A stretch of 64,000 nt of DNA from Juglans regia. Lineage: Eukaryota > Streptophyta > Magnoliopsida > Fagales > Juglandaceae. Within the stretch, counting starts at the first letter, position 1. Every line of letters starts with the position of its first letter. A program made the position numbers and the translations under genes. Positions 44,791 to 54,590 of this stretch are shown here, one piece after another. The DNA lies in the NCBI RefSeq assembly GCF_001411555.2, contig NC_049916.1, positions 27,484,558 to 27,548,557 of the forward strand, given 5' to 3'. The notes beneath the pieces are model-generated. The model saw nothing but the letters and a program-made list of their open reading frames with translations, made no database searches and was not told where the DNA came from.

Positions 44791-47700
44791 ATGGGAAAAG
44801 GAGAAGAACACCAATTTCCGCTAACACCATCTAACTCAAATCCGTCAAATTCAGTATGTTGTTTCATAATTAAGAAAATTAATTGTTACTTTATGTTTAA
44901 CATTATAATTATTAATATTATTATTATTTTGTTAGGACATCCCTCAAACTGGTATACTAAACTATCAAAATTACATGCACGGTTATTTTGGACCAGTGCC
45001 TGCATGGCCACCAGCTTTCTTGCCATATCCAGATAGGACCAATAATCCAAGCAACATGCAGGTGATTTTTCAACTCCTTTATTGTTTTTTAGTTATAAGA
45101 TAATAATTTTTTAAACAAATTAAATGTTTTAGTTTTTTTGTTTTAAGCTAAACGTTGGTTACCCATTTCAATTTGGGATGGGACCTCCGAGGCCATTTAT
45201 CGGTACAAGCTCTGGAACGAGCGCAGAAGTTGGTACTGTTGGTACTGAAGAAGATAGACCCGATTGTCTGCAAACTGAAGCGCCATGTACTTCTGCTAGA
45301 CCAGATGAACGGGAAACTGACGATGGCACTACCGGTACACCAACTGACGATGGCACTACCGGTACACCTCAGGTAGTGCCATCGTCGGATGGTGATGATA
45401 TCGTTGAGGAACCAAAGTCGGGGATGGAGTTCAATTCATTTGAAGAGTTGTTCAGCTATTATAAGCATTATGGTAAAAAATGTGGGTTTGGGGTGATGAC
45501 ACAAAGGAGTGAGAGGTCAGAGGATCAGAGTGTCAGATATGTCACCCTTGGTTGTGCACGGGGAGGGAAGGCCCGAAATAAGAGTTCTAATCTTGCCAAC
45601 CCACGTCCGACGGGAAAAACGGACTGTAAGGCAAGGATTAATGCCTTAAGAGTTGAGGGAAAGATGCGGTTGACAACAGTCCATAATACACATAATCACG
45701 GTCTGAGCCCAATGAAATCCCGCTTCTTTCGATGTAACAGAGAAGTGAGTGACTCTGTTAAAAGAGTCCTAGACACAAACGATTTAGCTGGGATCCGACT
45801 GAATAAGAGTTACGGCTCTCTTGTCGTTGGCGCAGGTGGCTTTGAGAACTTGCCATTTTTAGAAAAGGATTGTCGCAATTACATCGACAAAGCACGACAT
45901 CTACGACTTGGCGCAGGTGGTGCTGGAGCACTTCAAGATTATTTTATGAGGATGCAGTACAAGAATAATGGATTTTTTTCATTGATGGATTTAGACGATG
46001 AAGGAAGGTTAAAAAATGTTTTTTGGGCAGATCCACGTAGTCGGGCAGCCTACCAGTATTTTGGTGACGTAGTTACATTCGACACCACATACCTGACGAA
46101 TAGGTATGGGATGCCATTTGCACCATTTGTTGGTGTAAACCATCACGGGCAGTCGATTCTTTTGGGAGCTGGGTTAATTTCCAGTGAGGACACTGAGACT
46201 TTTACATGGTTATTTCAAACCTGGTTGCAGTGTATGGATGGTATAGCTCCAAAGGCTATTATTACTGATCAAGACAGAGCAATGAAAAATGCAATTGCTA
46301 CTGTTTTTCCAGAAACTCGACATAGATTATGCCTATGGCATATACTGAAGAAAGTACCTGAGAAGCTTGGGTCATATGCTGCATACAGAAGTGGGCTGAA
46401 AATTCAACTAATGAAATGTGTGTACGACACACAAACTATTGAGGAGTTTGAGAAATGTTGGGCCGAGTTTCTTAACACATATGACTTACATGAGAATCCA
46501 TGGTTGAAAAGTTTATATGTAGAACGTGAGCATTGGGTATCGGTTTTCCTGAAAGAGCACTTTTGGGCTGGAATGAGTACAACCCAACGCAGCGAGAGTA
46601 TGAATGCTTTTTTTGATGGTTATGTGCATTCAAAAACAAACTTGAAGGAGTTTGTCGACCAGTTTGACAGTGCGCTGAAGAAGAAAATTGAGAATGAAAA
46701 TCATGCAGAATTCCAATCATTTACCCAGGTCATTCCCTGTGTATCAAGATCTCCAATTGAAAAGAAATTCCAAGAGTTGTATACTAACGCTAAATTTAGA
46801 GAAGTGCAGCAGCAAGTAATAGGTGTGCTTGATTTGGATCCATGTCTACGTACATCAGATGGTGTAATGAAGAGTTATTTGGTAGAAGACGAAATTCGTA
46901 TTGAGGAGTTCAGTAAAATGGTTACATATTCAGTGGACTTTAATGAAGAAGACTGCAATGCTAAGTGTTCATGTGGGTTGTTTCAGATGAGGGGGATACT
47001 GTGTAGGCATATTTTGGCTGTATTCAAATGTAACGGTATAAAATCATTGCCAAATCGGTACATTTTAGACCGATGGAGAAAGGACATCAAGAGGCGATAC
47101 ACGTTAATCCGCAGTAGCTATGACGCAGGGGATCAGAGGCCTAATGGTAATAGATATTCCATTTTGTTGAATATGTGTTATGGGATGATTACATATGCGG
47201 CGGATTCTAAAGAGCAATTCGATGATGCAAAGAAGAGGATACATGAGATGACTGAATGTTATCGCGAGCAAACACGCAACAGATCTTTGACCCAAACAGG
47301 TTTAAAGTCTATTTATCTTGTTTACTTCTTTATAAGTACTTAATTCCTACTTATGAATGAAGAAAGAAAATTACTTAATTTTTTGTTGTTTAATGATGTC
47401 ATATTTAATCAGTTCTTTGCCCATAACAGACTCGAATGCTGGTTACATGACACTGGACACAACTGCAGTTGCTGGTTCACAACAAGTCAAGAGTCCACTT
47501 GTTGTCAGAGGGAAAGGAAGACCCCCATCTCTGAGAAGAGCATCCAGGATGGAGACAGACATACGAAAGGTGAAAGCCAAACAAAAGAAAGCCCAAGCCA
47601 GAGGGAAAGCCAAACAGGTGAATGTTTTAACATTGGGAGAATTAAAAATATTTATTTGATTCCTTTAACGTGTGAATGTCTTGTACTTTTATAATGTAAA

Positions 47701-48144
47701 CTTAGAAAAAGTTTCTTTAATTGTTACGTTATTGTTAGGGAGATGTGAGTTCCAATGTTGGAGATACACTAGCCATTGGCACGCGCAGGAATTTATTTGG
47801 GCAATCAGAAGTGGATATCACCTACCCTGGAGAAGTGCAGGTATCAAAAATACCTCTATTTATAAGCCAAACAATTATTTTCGTAAGTTGAAATGGTAAC
47901 TTTTCATCCCTTTACAATTTACTAAGTATTTTGTTATTTATAAACAGACTGTTATAGACAGCTCAGTAGTTCACAGTAGTGGAATCGAACACCGAGAAAC
48001 AGTGATGGGTAGCCAAGAAAGTGTAATGTTTCTAAACTCTACACAATTTAATTGTAATATTTAAATGGCATTCATATTTTCATATTGATCATAACAGATT
48101 TTTTTGGGTTCAATGGCGCACGACCGGACCTCCCTGGATTGTGA
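44791..48144 (+). CDS. FAR1-related (MULE transposase-type) protein
   Basis: Seven exons join in phase: 44791-44853, 44936-45061, 45148-47299, 47430-47617, 47739-47840, 47948-48008, 48098-48144, giving 912 aa. The N-terminal FAR1 (WRKY-GCM1-type) zinc-binding domain lies at about residues 157-248 (FNSFEELFSYYKHYGKKCGF to HNTHNHGLSP). The MULE transposase core follows, with catalytic-type Asp in VVTFDTTY (about 375) and IITDQD (about 437) and the C-x2-H motif CLWH. A SWIM zinc finger CSCGLFQMRGILCRH comes before the end. The tail has a basic VVRGKGRPPSLRRAS segment typical of FRS proteins. Host FHY3/FAR1 factors descend from such transposases, but here the gene lies inside a bounded MULE, so a transposase is the simpler reading. 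Terminal exons 6-7 are less certain. Confidence 0.85.
45319..45386 (+). repeat. 27-bp coding tandem repeat and 15-bp inverted repeat in the FAR1-related gene
   Basis: ACGATGGCACTACCGGTACA occurs twice with period 27 (units start 45319 and 45346), encoding DDGTTGTPx twice. GACGATGGCACTACC (45346-45360) is then inverted exactly at 45372-45386 with an 11-base loop, so the transcript could form a stable hairpin in the disordered N-terminal coding region. Confidence 0.85.
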
Positions 48145-50013
48145 TGGATCACAACCAGTGCAAGAAGTTGACCATTAGTGACTCTGCAAGCTTTATAAGA
48201 TACACAAGGTATTACAATGTAATTTATGAGCCATATCAAAAATCAATTGCTCTTGATTGTTGCTTGGTGTAGTGTAGTAGTTATTAAAAAGAATTTTAAT
48301 AACTTCATAGAGGCTTCTGAGTGTAATAACTTGGTGCCGTAGGATTTTTAAAAAAGAATTTTAAAAAGAATTGTTGTGATACCATCTGGATTGTTGCTTG
48401 GTGTAGGCTCAGTAGTCATGCTTTTTATCAAGATTTTCTCTTCTTGATCCAAGACTATATAGTATATTTTCCAGTAGGAGTGCTTTTGATGGTGTAGAGA
48501 ATCCATGAGTGAACTCAAGTGATGGACTTGGTTACTTTGAGTTTCTCCACGTAGGCATTTTATGTAATTTGATTTTGGTGGAGTGTTAGCATTAATTACT
48601 CCAAGTTACATTAAGTTGATCAATTCATGTTCTGTACAACGCAGCCTTAGTTTTTGGTGCTAAAAAGAAGTCAATAATTTTATTTTATGATGATAAATGG
48701 CTTGATTACAGAAATGCCTTGGAAAAGGATTGAGTTTGCTAGATGTGATCCTAATTCTAGATGGGGTTCTATGCGAGCTGCAATGGGACATCCAGAACTT
48801 TTGAGTTGAGCCATGTTGCTCTTGGGAATGAGGATTGCGGGAATAAGAATAATCAAGGTTTCCCACGTGTGTCTTATGGTGGCATCGACTTGTATTTATT
48901 TTGTAAGAAGAAATGTAGGTTGGTGTTATTTGATGAGTTTTTGTAAGTATTTTGTAAGAAGGAAGGTATAAATGTATTGACTAAGTATTTTGATTTTTAT
49001 CTTGTAAGTATGAAGGTTGGTGATTAAATTTTGTGTAATTTTGTTATATTCACATAGCTTAAGAGGTGATACTATTTCACATTATTTTTGGATGGGTGTG
49101 CAGATTTTTATCTTGTAAGTATGAAGGTTGGTGATTAAATTTTGTGTAATCTTGTTATATTCACCTAGCTTCAAAAGTGATACTATTTCACATTATTTTT
49201 GGATGGGTGTGCAGATTTTTATCTTGTAAGTATGAAGGTTGGTGATTAAATTTTGTGTAATCTTGTTATATTCACATAGCTTCAAAAGTGATACTATTTC
49301 ACATTATTTTTGAATGGGTGTGCAGATTTTTATTGTTACTTATATTAATATTAGTAGAGTTCCAAGATTTGAGCAAGTCCCTAATTGCCAAATGGTCAAT
49401 TGGAGAACTTTCTTTAGTTGCTGCAGATTTGCGTTGGTTGTATTTATTTAGTAGTTGGCCAACCAGTGCAGGTGGCATTTTCAATTGGCAAATGGTCATT
49501 CACGTACATTGCTAATGAAGTGTAAGGATTGTTTTAGGTATTCTTCACTTTTTCTCAAATGACGTGAATGAAATTGCTATCATTCTTCACTTTCGAATGT
49601 CCTTGCCATGGAGCTTGATCTATCTATGCAAACTCACTGTCTATGCAAACTCACTGTCATGAGCATGGATCTCCAAGACGAGAGAATCGGGAAATAATTA
49701 CAGTTCTTTAAATAATATAAAAAAAAAACAACTAAATTTGAGAATAATTTAACTTCAAAAAAATTAAATAACTTATAACACCTTATATTAATTATACAAA
49801 TCTAATTATACAAATTAAATAACTTATAACACCTTAAATAATACTTAACTAATAAATCAGTTTTGTAGATAACTAATAACAGTTAACAACTAATAACACT
49901 TAAACTAAAGATTTAAACTAAAGATTTACAGCACTAAATAAGTAATATATAACACTAAATAACTAATAACACTTAACCTACAACTTCCGAATATTTAAAT
50001 GTAACATAAACCA
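48145..50013. other. Internal MULE spacer
   Basis: The region between the 3' ends of the two convergent MULE genes. It contains the 111-bp array and, at about 49690-49990, low-complexity A/T DNA with repeated CTAATAACACTTAA words. Frames at 48761-48946 and 49288-49515 have no recognisable domain. Confidence 0.5.
48992..49345 (+). repeat. 111-bp tandem array within the MULE
   Basis: GATTTTTATCTTGTAAGTAT starts at 48992, 49103 and 49214, and a truncated fourth unit starts at 49325, each exactly 111 bases apart. Units differ at only a few positions. Each contains GGTTGGTGATTAAATTTTGT and GATACTATTTCACATT. Confidence 0.92.
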
Positions 50014-50583
50014 CTACCAAAGGTATAAATAGCAAAAAATAATTACAAAAACACCAAAGTACAGACGGGATAACATGCGTGAACGCCTTAAGGCAGCTTC
50101 TCTCTCAAGAAGCACCGACTCCTTTTTCCGGATCTCCTCCGATATACTATATAGCACCAACTCTATCTTCTTGATGTCATCCACTATCTTAAGGAGCTCA
50201 GTTACTTTATTTTCGATATCGCTGAGTCTCTTTTGGAGCTCTTCCTCGGTTTTCCTTGACACTAAATTTTTTTCTTTCTTCTAGCTTTATGTCTTGCTCA
50301 CTATCTACCCACTTGAAATAATTACAGTGTGGTAATCCCTAATATTTGCACAGAAAATCAATTCAAATGTTAGATACGTAATATTAATCAATTCATTGTA
50401 CTTATATCAAAAAGTAAGTCCTGTAGCTACCTTCGTGTTGTACTTTGAACACCCTAAGAAGGGTCGTCCAGGATTTGCCTTAGTATTTGAGTATCTCAAA
50501 TTAGCTTCAACGTCACAGAAGCACAAGGGCTTTGCCGCAGTACGTTTGCCAACGGATGAAGAAGACAGTGATGACGACGACAT
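50014..50583 (-). CDS. GRF-type zinc-finger, coiled-coil, membrane-anchored MULE protein (frameshifted)
   Basis: Exon 1 is 50431-50583 (51 codons, MSSSSLSSSSVGKR) and exon 2 starts at 50338, with GT-AG borders and phase 0. A GRF-type zinc finger is formed by LCFCDVEAN, NPGRPFLGCSKY and, across the junction, LPHCNYFKWVDSEQ. After a run of seven T on the plus strand (50267-50273) the frame shifts by one. The continuing frame encodes a coiled coil (EEELQKRLSDIENKVTELL, then IKKIELVLYSISEEIRKKE) and a C-terminal membrane segment (YFGVFVIIFCYLYLW), ending at 50014. The shift may be a real inactivating mutation, a natural length variant of the homopolymer, or an assembly error. The protein plan is common in plant genomes as GRF-type domain proteins; a role in MULE biology is inferred from location. 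Confidence 0.7.
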
Positions 50584-50599
50584 TCTAACATGAACCTAA

Positions 50600-51780
50600 A
50601 TAACTAATTACAGAAAGCCACACATATAAAAAAGACACACATACAGGGAAGCACTGAAAAAAAAAGCACGACCCTTCTTATTTGAAATAAAATTCCCTCC
50701 ATTCTGTCACATGACTTTTATGGAGTTCTTAACCATTCAATGGATTCTTGTTTCTAAAAGCAGTGGCAACAAGTCAAACAGAGTCTTTTCCAACACTAAA
50801 ACAAGAGGCAAAAGGACAGAGATTCCCCTCATGCACTGATTATAAAAGCATACCAAATAAAATAAAATTGGAATGCCTTAAGAGTGGTTTGAGGGTCTAG
50901 TATCATAGCAACCAGCAATCATGCCTCTAGTCTTTTCCTACAACCAAAACTGAAAAAAGTTTCTCAAACCACTCTGCACCTGCAGAAGAATCTAATTGTG
51001 CAGATGCAGAGTGCTGAACAACCCATGAACATATTCAATTTCTAGTTGATAAACATCTAAAACTAAACAATTCATAATACATGCAGTATTTTGCTCAAAA
51101 CTTTATAAATCAAATTCCCATCAACTAGGTAAAAGTCATCCATATATTTGAAATCTAACTTGTAAGTACAATTGCAGCTATGTATCGGCAAGCAAACATT
51201 CCATGGAAACTTTTTTTTTTTAATATGAGGCCATGACATCTTCTTGAAGCAAATTCGGTTAGGTATACTTTCCAATGTAGTCTGATGAACAGATTTGTTT
51301 CTCAACTTCTTCAAATGTGAATTCCACTTCAAAGGGAACCTTTGGTAGATCATATTCTCACATAAAAAGTATCACATGTTAAGAATGGTGTTCCACGAGA
51401 ATGCAACCAGTGATTTACAGTGTGCTACTCAAAGTCTTGTTAAACTGGAAACACATTATTGCCACAGCTTAGTGCTCAAAACCAATAGTATGATTGGTGC
51501 TAGAGATGTTTTGCAGTTAGAAAATATGGTTCTCTACTTGCTAATATTAAACATGTAAATCTGCATGGTCCCTGAAGGTGATAACCCCACTTTGAACAGA
51601 ACACTATTGTTTCCAACTTCAAATTGGCGTTTCTTAACATCACACACACACACACACAAAAAAAAAACATACCTGTTTTAGCTACCTTGGGAGTTTTTGT
51701 TTACAATGAGAATATATCAAAAGGCCAGAACAAATTTGAACCTGCCTTCAACCTGGACCGGACAGGGGCGACTCTCTTCC
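50600..51780. other. MULE internal spacer upstream of the GRF gene
   Basis: No coding region is supportable. Moderately AT-rich unique DNA; a short CA run lies at about 51641-51658. The minus-strand frame 51072-51353 shows no recognisable domain. Confidence 0.45.
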
Positions 51781-52360
51781 TTCTTCCTTAATGAGCTGGG
51801 TCACGGCTAGGGTTTCGGGATGAGGGAAAGGGGCTGGTTAGGGTTAGGGTTAGGGTTCGGGTTGGCTGGGTTAGGGCTAGGGTTTCGAGATGAGGGATAT
51901 TGGCTGGTTAGGGTTAGTGTTTCGGGATGAAGGAGATGGGCTGGGTTTGGGTTAGGGTTTCGGGATGAAGGGGATGGGCTTCCGCGTCGCGACACAGAGG
52001 AATGGGCTAGAGTGGAAGGGCGAGGGTGGGATTCTGGAGCTGGATCTTCGCCTCGCCGCGACACAGAGACGATGGGCTAGAGTTTTTGTGCGCCGGTGGG
52101 CTTCGACTGGTGGGGTGAGAAACAGAGAGGAAGGGCACCGGTGGTCTTCGATTGGTGGGGGGAGAAACGGAGATGGAAGGGTCTTCGATTGCTGCGGTGA
52201 GAAACGGAGATGGAAGGGTCTTCGATTGCTGCGGTGAGAAACGGAGATGGAAAGGGGGATTGGGGATCTCAGACTCGAAAGCGGGAAGGAGGATTGGGGA
52301 TCTCAGACTCGAAGGAGGGAGAAATGGGAATGGGGGGAAAACGAAAATGCAAACGGCGAA
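51780..52360. repeat. GC-rich subterminal MULE region with telomere-like and minisatellite repeats
   Basis: At about 51837-51960 the sequence is built from GGTTAGGG and GGGTTTCGGGATGA(A/G)GG words, with three adjacent GTTAGGG units at 51838-51858. At 52150-52255 a 38-bp unit (GAAACGGAGATGGAAGGGTC plus TTCGATTGCTGCGGTGA) is repeated. At 52256-52320 GATTGGGGATCTCAGACTCG occurs twice. Overlapping open frames on both strands here are by-products of high GC content. Confidence 0.7.
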
Positions 52361-52361
52361 A

Positions 52362-52403
52362 ACGTGGAAAATTGAAAACGACGCCGTTTTCAATTTTCCA
52401 CGT
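52362..52403. repeat. Subterminal palindrome, right MULE end
   Basis: Arms of 19 bases (ACGTGGAAAATTGAAAACG and its exact reverse complement) flank the 4-base loop ACGC. The outer arm joins CCACGTCAG (52398-52406), the reverse complement of the CTGACGTGG at the left end. Confidence 0.9.
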
Positions 52404-52453
52404 CAGCCGTTTGCATGGCGACTGCACCACCCCGTTTGCATATAGAGTTTTTG
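52398..52453 (-). repeat. MULE right terminal inverted repeat
   Basis: Read inward on the minus strand this begins CAAAAACTCTATATGCAAAC and reaches CTGACGTGG at bases 48-56, exactly as at the left end. TTAAAACAT follows it outside the element at 52454-52462. Confidence 0.75.
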
Positions 52454-52462
52454 TTAAAACAT

Positions 52463-53788
52463 TATGTTCATCCAGGCCGGGTTTTCCTGCCTGTCCGGGT
52501 TGGGTTGTATTCTGATAACCGGGTTTCGGCCTGAAACAAATCTGAACTGAGTACCCAAAAAGTTCGGGTAGATTGGTTCGGATACCAAATTTTAACTCGT
52601 ATTCTATTTTTTTCTCTCTCAATGTTTTGATTTTTTTTTCATTTTTAGTAATTAAATGAACATAAATTCAAGAAAAATACTTTGGAACTCGACAACAGAT
52701 TTCGATTATCTATTTTTTTTATTTAATGATTAAATAAATTTTTTTTTAATGATGTTATGAATTTTTTTAAATATTTAAATGAGTTAAAAAATGCATAAAA
52801 AAAATTTAAAAAAAAAATCTCAAAAAGCCTTCCCAATGTAGCAGTGTTCAACTCAAAAAGATTCTTTGTGAAGTTTGTTTGAAACAGAAGCATGGACACG
52901 GCAAAGTTTGTAAAAAACATAGATGACAAATGCATATATATTAATAAAAAATAATGCAATCAATCATATTAATAGAATGCATAAAAAATACATTGAAATC
53001 TTGATATATATGTTAATATATACACACGTGAAAGGCATATAATATAACTAAACTGAACATGGTCATCCTAAGACCTGCATCTGAGATTATTTTTATCGAG
53101 TATTTGACCAAATTGGGCATCCGGCCCATATTCCATATGTGAGATCTATGGAAGCTTGTTGTCAAAAGCTTGTTGACAAAAGCATGTGGCATTTATTGAA
53201 GAAAAATTATTCTCATTATCTACTATTTATCATTCTACACTTCAAACTCTATAAAAAATATCCACATATCTTATAAAAAATATTCATATATCCTATGAAA
53301 AAATTATAGGTGTAGAATATGAGAGTGAATAGTGATCGATACATAGTAAATCTCTTTTATTGGATGGTCGGTGTGGCACCTTTGATATATAATTCTTCCT
53401 TTGGCATTTGAATTTTGGTGTTGTCTCTTAAGTTAATAAAAAAAAAAAAGGGTACAATCCAAAACCCAGATTTTCCAATTTCAAAAATTCGAATTCATTC
53501 GGGTTCTGACTCTAATCTTAACCGGGCTAACTCAGGCCTGGTTCTAGCCCGAGTTTGAAACTTGGGTTCTGGACTTGGTATACCTAGGTACCCGATCCGG
53601 AACTCAGGTGAACAGTGCTAGGTTTGAGAACTAAAGACTAGTCTGTGCAAGAGAAGAGCACATGCGGTGGAATAAAACATGCCCTGCCTGTATGGACTAT
53701 GGGTTCGTAATGTTTTAAATTTCGTTCCGGTTACCTTTTTTATATAATTGAAATAACTTAATTCAAATAAAACAAGCATTACAACAAT
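52463..53788. other. Intergenic DNA right of the MULE
   Basis: The first 100 bases are the sequence originally adjacent to the AspRS 5' flank if the MULE is a clean insertion. The rest contains repeat-like CCGGGTT words near 52475-52570 and 53520-53600 (GGGCTAACTCAGGCC, TACCCGATCCGGAACTC), and a small AT fold-back near 53220-53330. No gene seen. Confidence 0.45.
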
Positions 53789-54590
53789 TCAATTGCATAG
53801 ACATCTCAATAATAACAAACTGTCTGACCATATTTGTAATAGACTGCCACCAAATCTTGATATCCTCCACATGTTTACAAAATCATGCTCAACAGAATTT
53901 GATTCACGAGGGAAATGATGGAATTTCACACTTGGAAATCCTTCACACAAGCATTTGATATAAACTAAAATAACACATTGCGCTGGCCAATCCACTTCAT
54001 TCGTATTTAGTATTGTGGTTTATGAATCACTTTCAATAATAAGTATTGGAAAATCAGTATGATAAATAAATTTCAAACCCTTAAGAATTGCAAAAGCTTC
54101 CACACTATCAACATCACAAGCCTCTTGCACCACATTGCAAATAATATATAAAACAGCACCCACCGCATTTATGTTACTTGTATTTGGGGATGTACTTGAT
54201 GATAGCTTCGTATTAAGTTTAAACCATTATGAACAGTATCATCATGTGCTATGTGCTTCTGTTGGAAAATAGCCATATTTCATCCATTCCAAAGACTCCA
54301 CCGCATGCCGCAGCAAACTGAAAGCACCGACACTTTGACAAGAATGAAACTCAATAAATATGGTAGGATATCTCTAAAGCCATACCTCTAAACCTGTTCA
54401 CAATGAAGAACAATTAGACAACTTTCCACCTGTTTATGACAAAATGGACAACTTTCATCTATCATTGAATGTCTCATTTTAAGCATTTGAGTGGTAGGAA
54501 GAATATCATGGAAGAGTCTCCATGCAAAATTCTTCTATAAGCAGAACTTTGACTGCATTCGGCTGCTCTTCTATAAGCAGGTTTGACTGA
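53789..54590 (-). mobile_element. Decayed LINE 3' part (zinc-binding RT domain plus RNase H-like domain)
   Basis: On the minus strand, near 54540-54410, a frame reads NFAWRLFHDILPTTQMLKMR, then DESCPFCHKQVESCLIVLHC, the zf-RVT pattern of plant L1-type elements. Further on, near 54160-53880, GAVLYIICNVVQEA, SVEAFAILKGLKFIYHTDFP, IIESDS and FHHFPRESNSVEHDFVNM match the RNase H-like domain (RVT_3) found after it. Several stops (for example after LHCEQV and after IIESDS) show it is dead. Ends and target duplication are not visible. Confidence 0.7.

Larger units (their letters stand above)
43099..52453 (+). mobile_element. Mutator-like element (MULE), 9,355 bp, with transposase-type and GRF zinc-finger genes
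   Basis: A perfect 9-bp direct duplication, TTAAAACAT, lies at 43090-43098 and 52454-52462, the size expected for MULEs. The ends are imperfect inverted repeats: both start CAA, share CTATAT at bases 9-14 and share CTGACGTGG at bases 48-56, with about 33 of 56 positions equal. Inside are a seven-exon FAR1-related gene (+), an opposite-strand GRF zinc-finger gene, a 111-bp tandem array and GC-rich minisatellite zones next to each end. The element lies between the AspRS 5' end (68 bp from its ATG to the duplication) and repeat-rich DNA. Poor TIR similarity resembles so-called non-TIR MULEs. The transposase frame is intact in my model. Confidence 0.88.

Noticed and set aside
44791..48144. Calling the FAR1-related gene a domesticated host regulator (FHY3/FAR1)
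   Set aside because: It lies inside a bounded element with a target duplication; domestication would need evidence of conservation at this locus in other species.
48992..49345. CRISPR-like array
   Set aside because: The units are contiguous 111-bp tandem repeats with no variable spacers, in a plant nuclear genome.
51838..51858. Chromosome end or ancient telomere fusion
   Set aside because: Only a few units, not the plant TTTAGGG repeat, and embedded in a transposon shoulder with similar degenerate words.
51807..52622. Several 80-130-codon frames on both strands
   Set aside because: Low-complexity GC-rich repeat DNA at the right MULE shoulder; all frames are open at once and none shows a domain.
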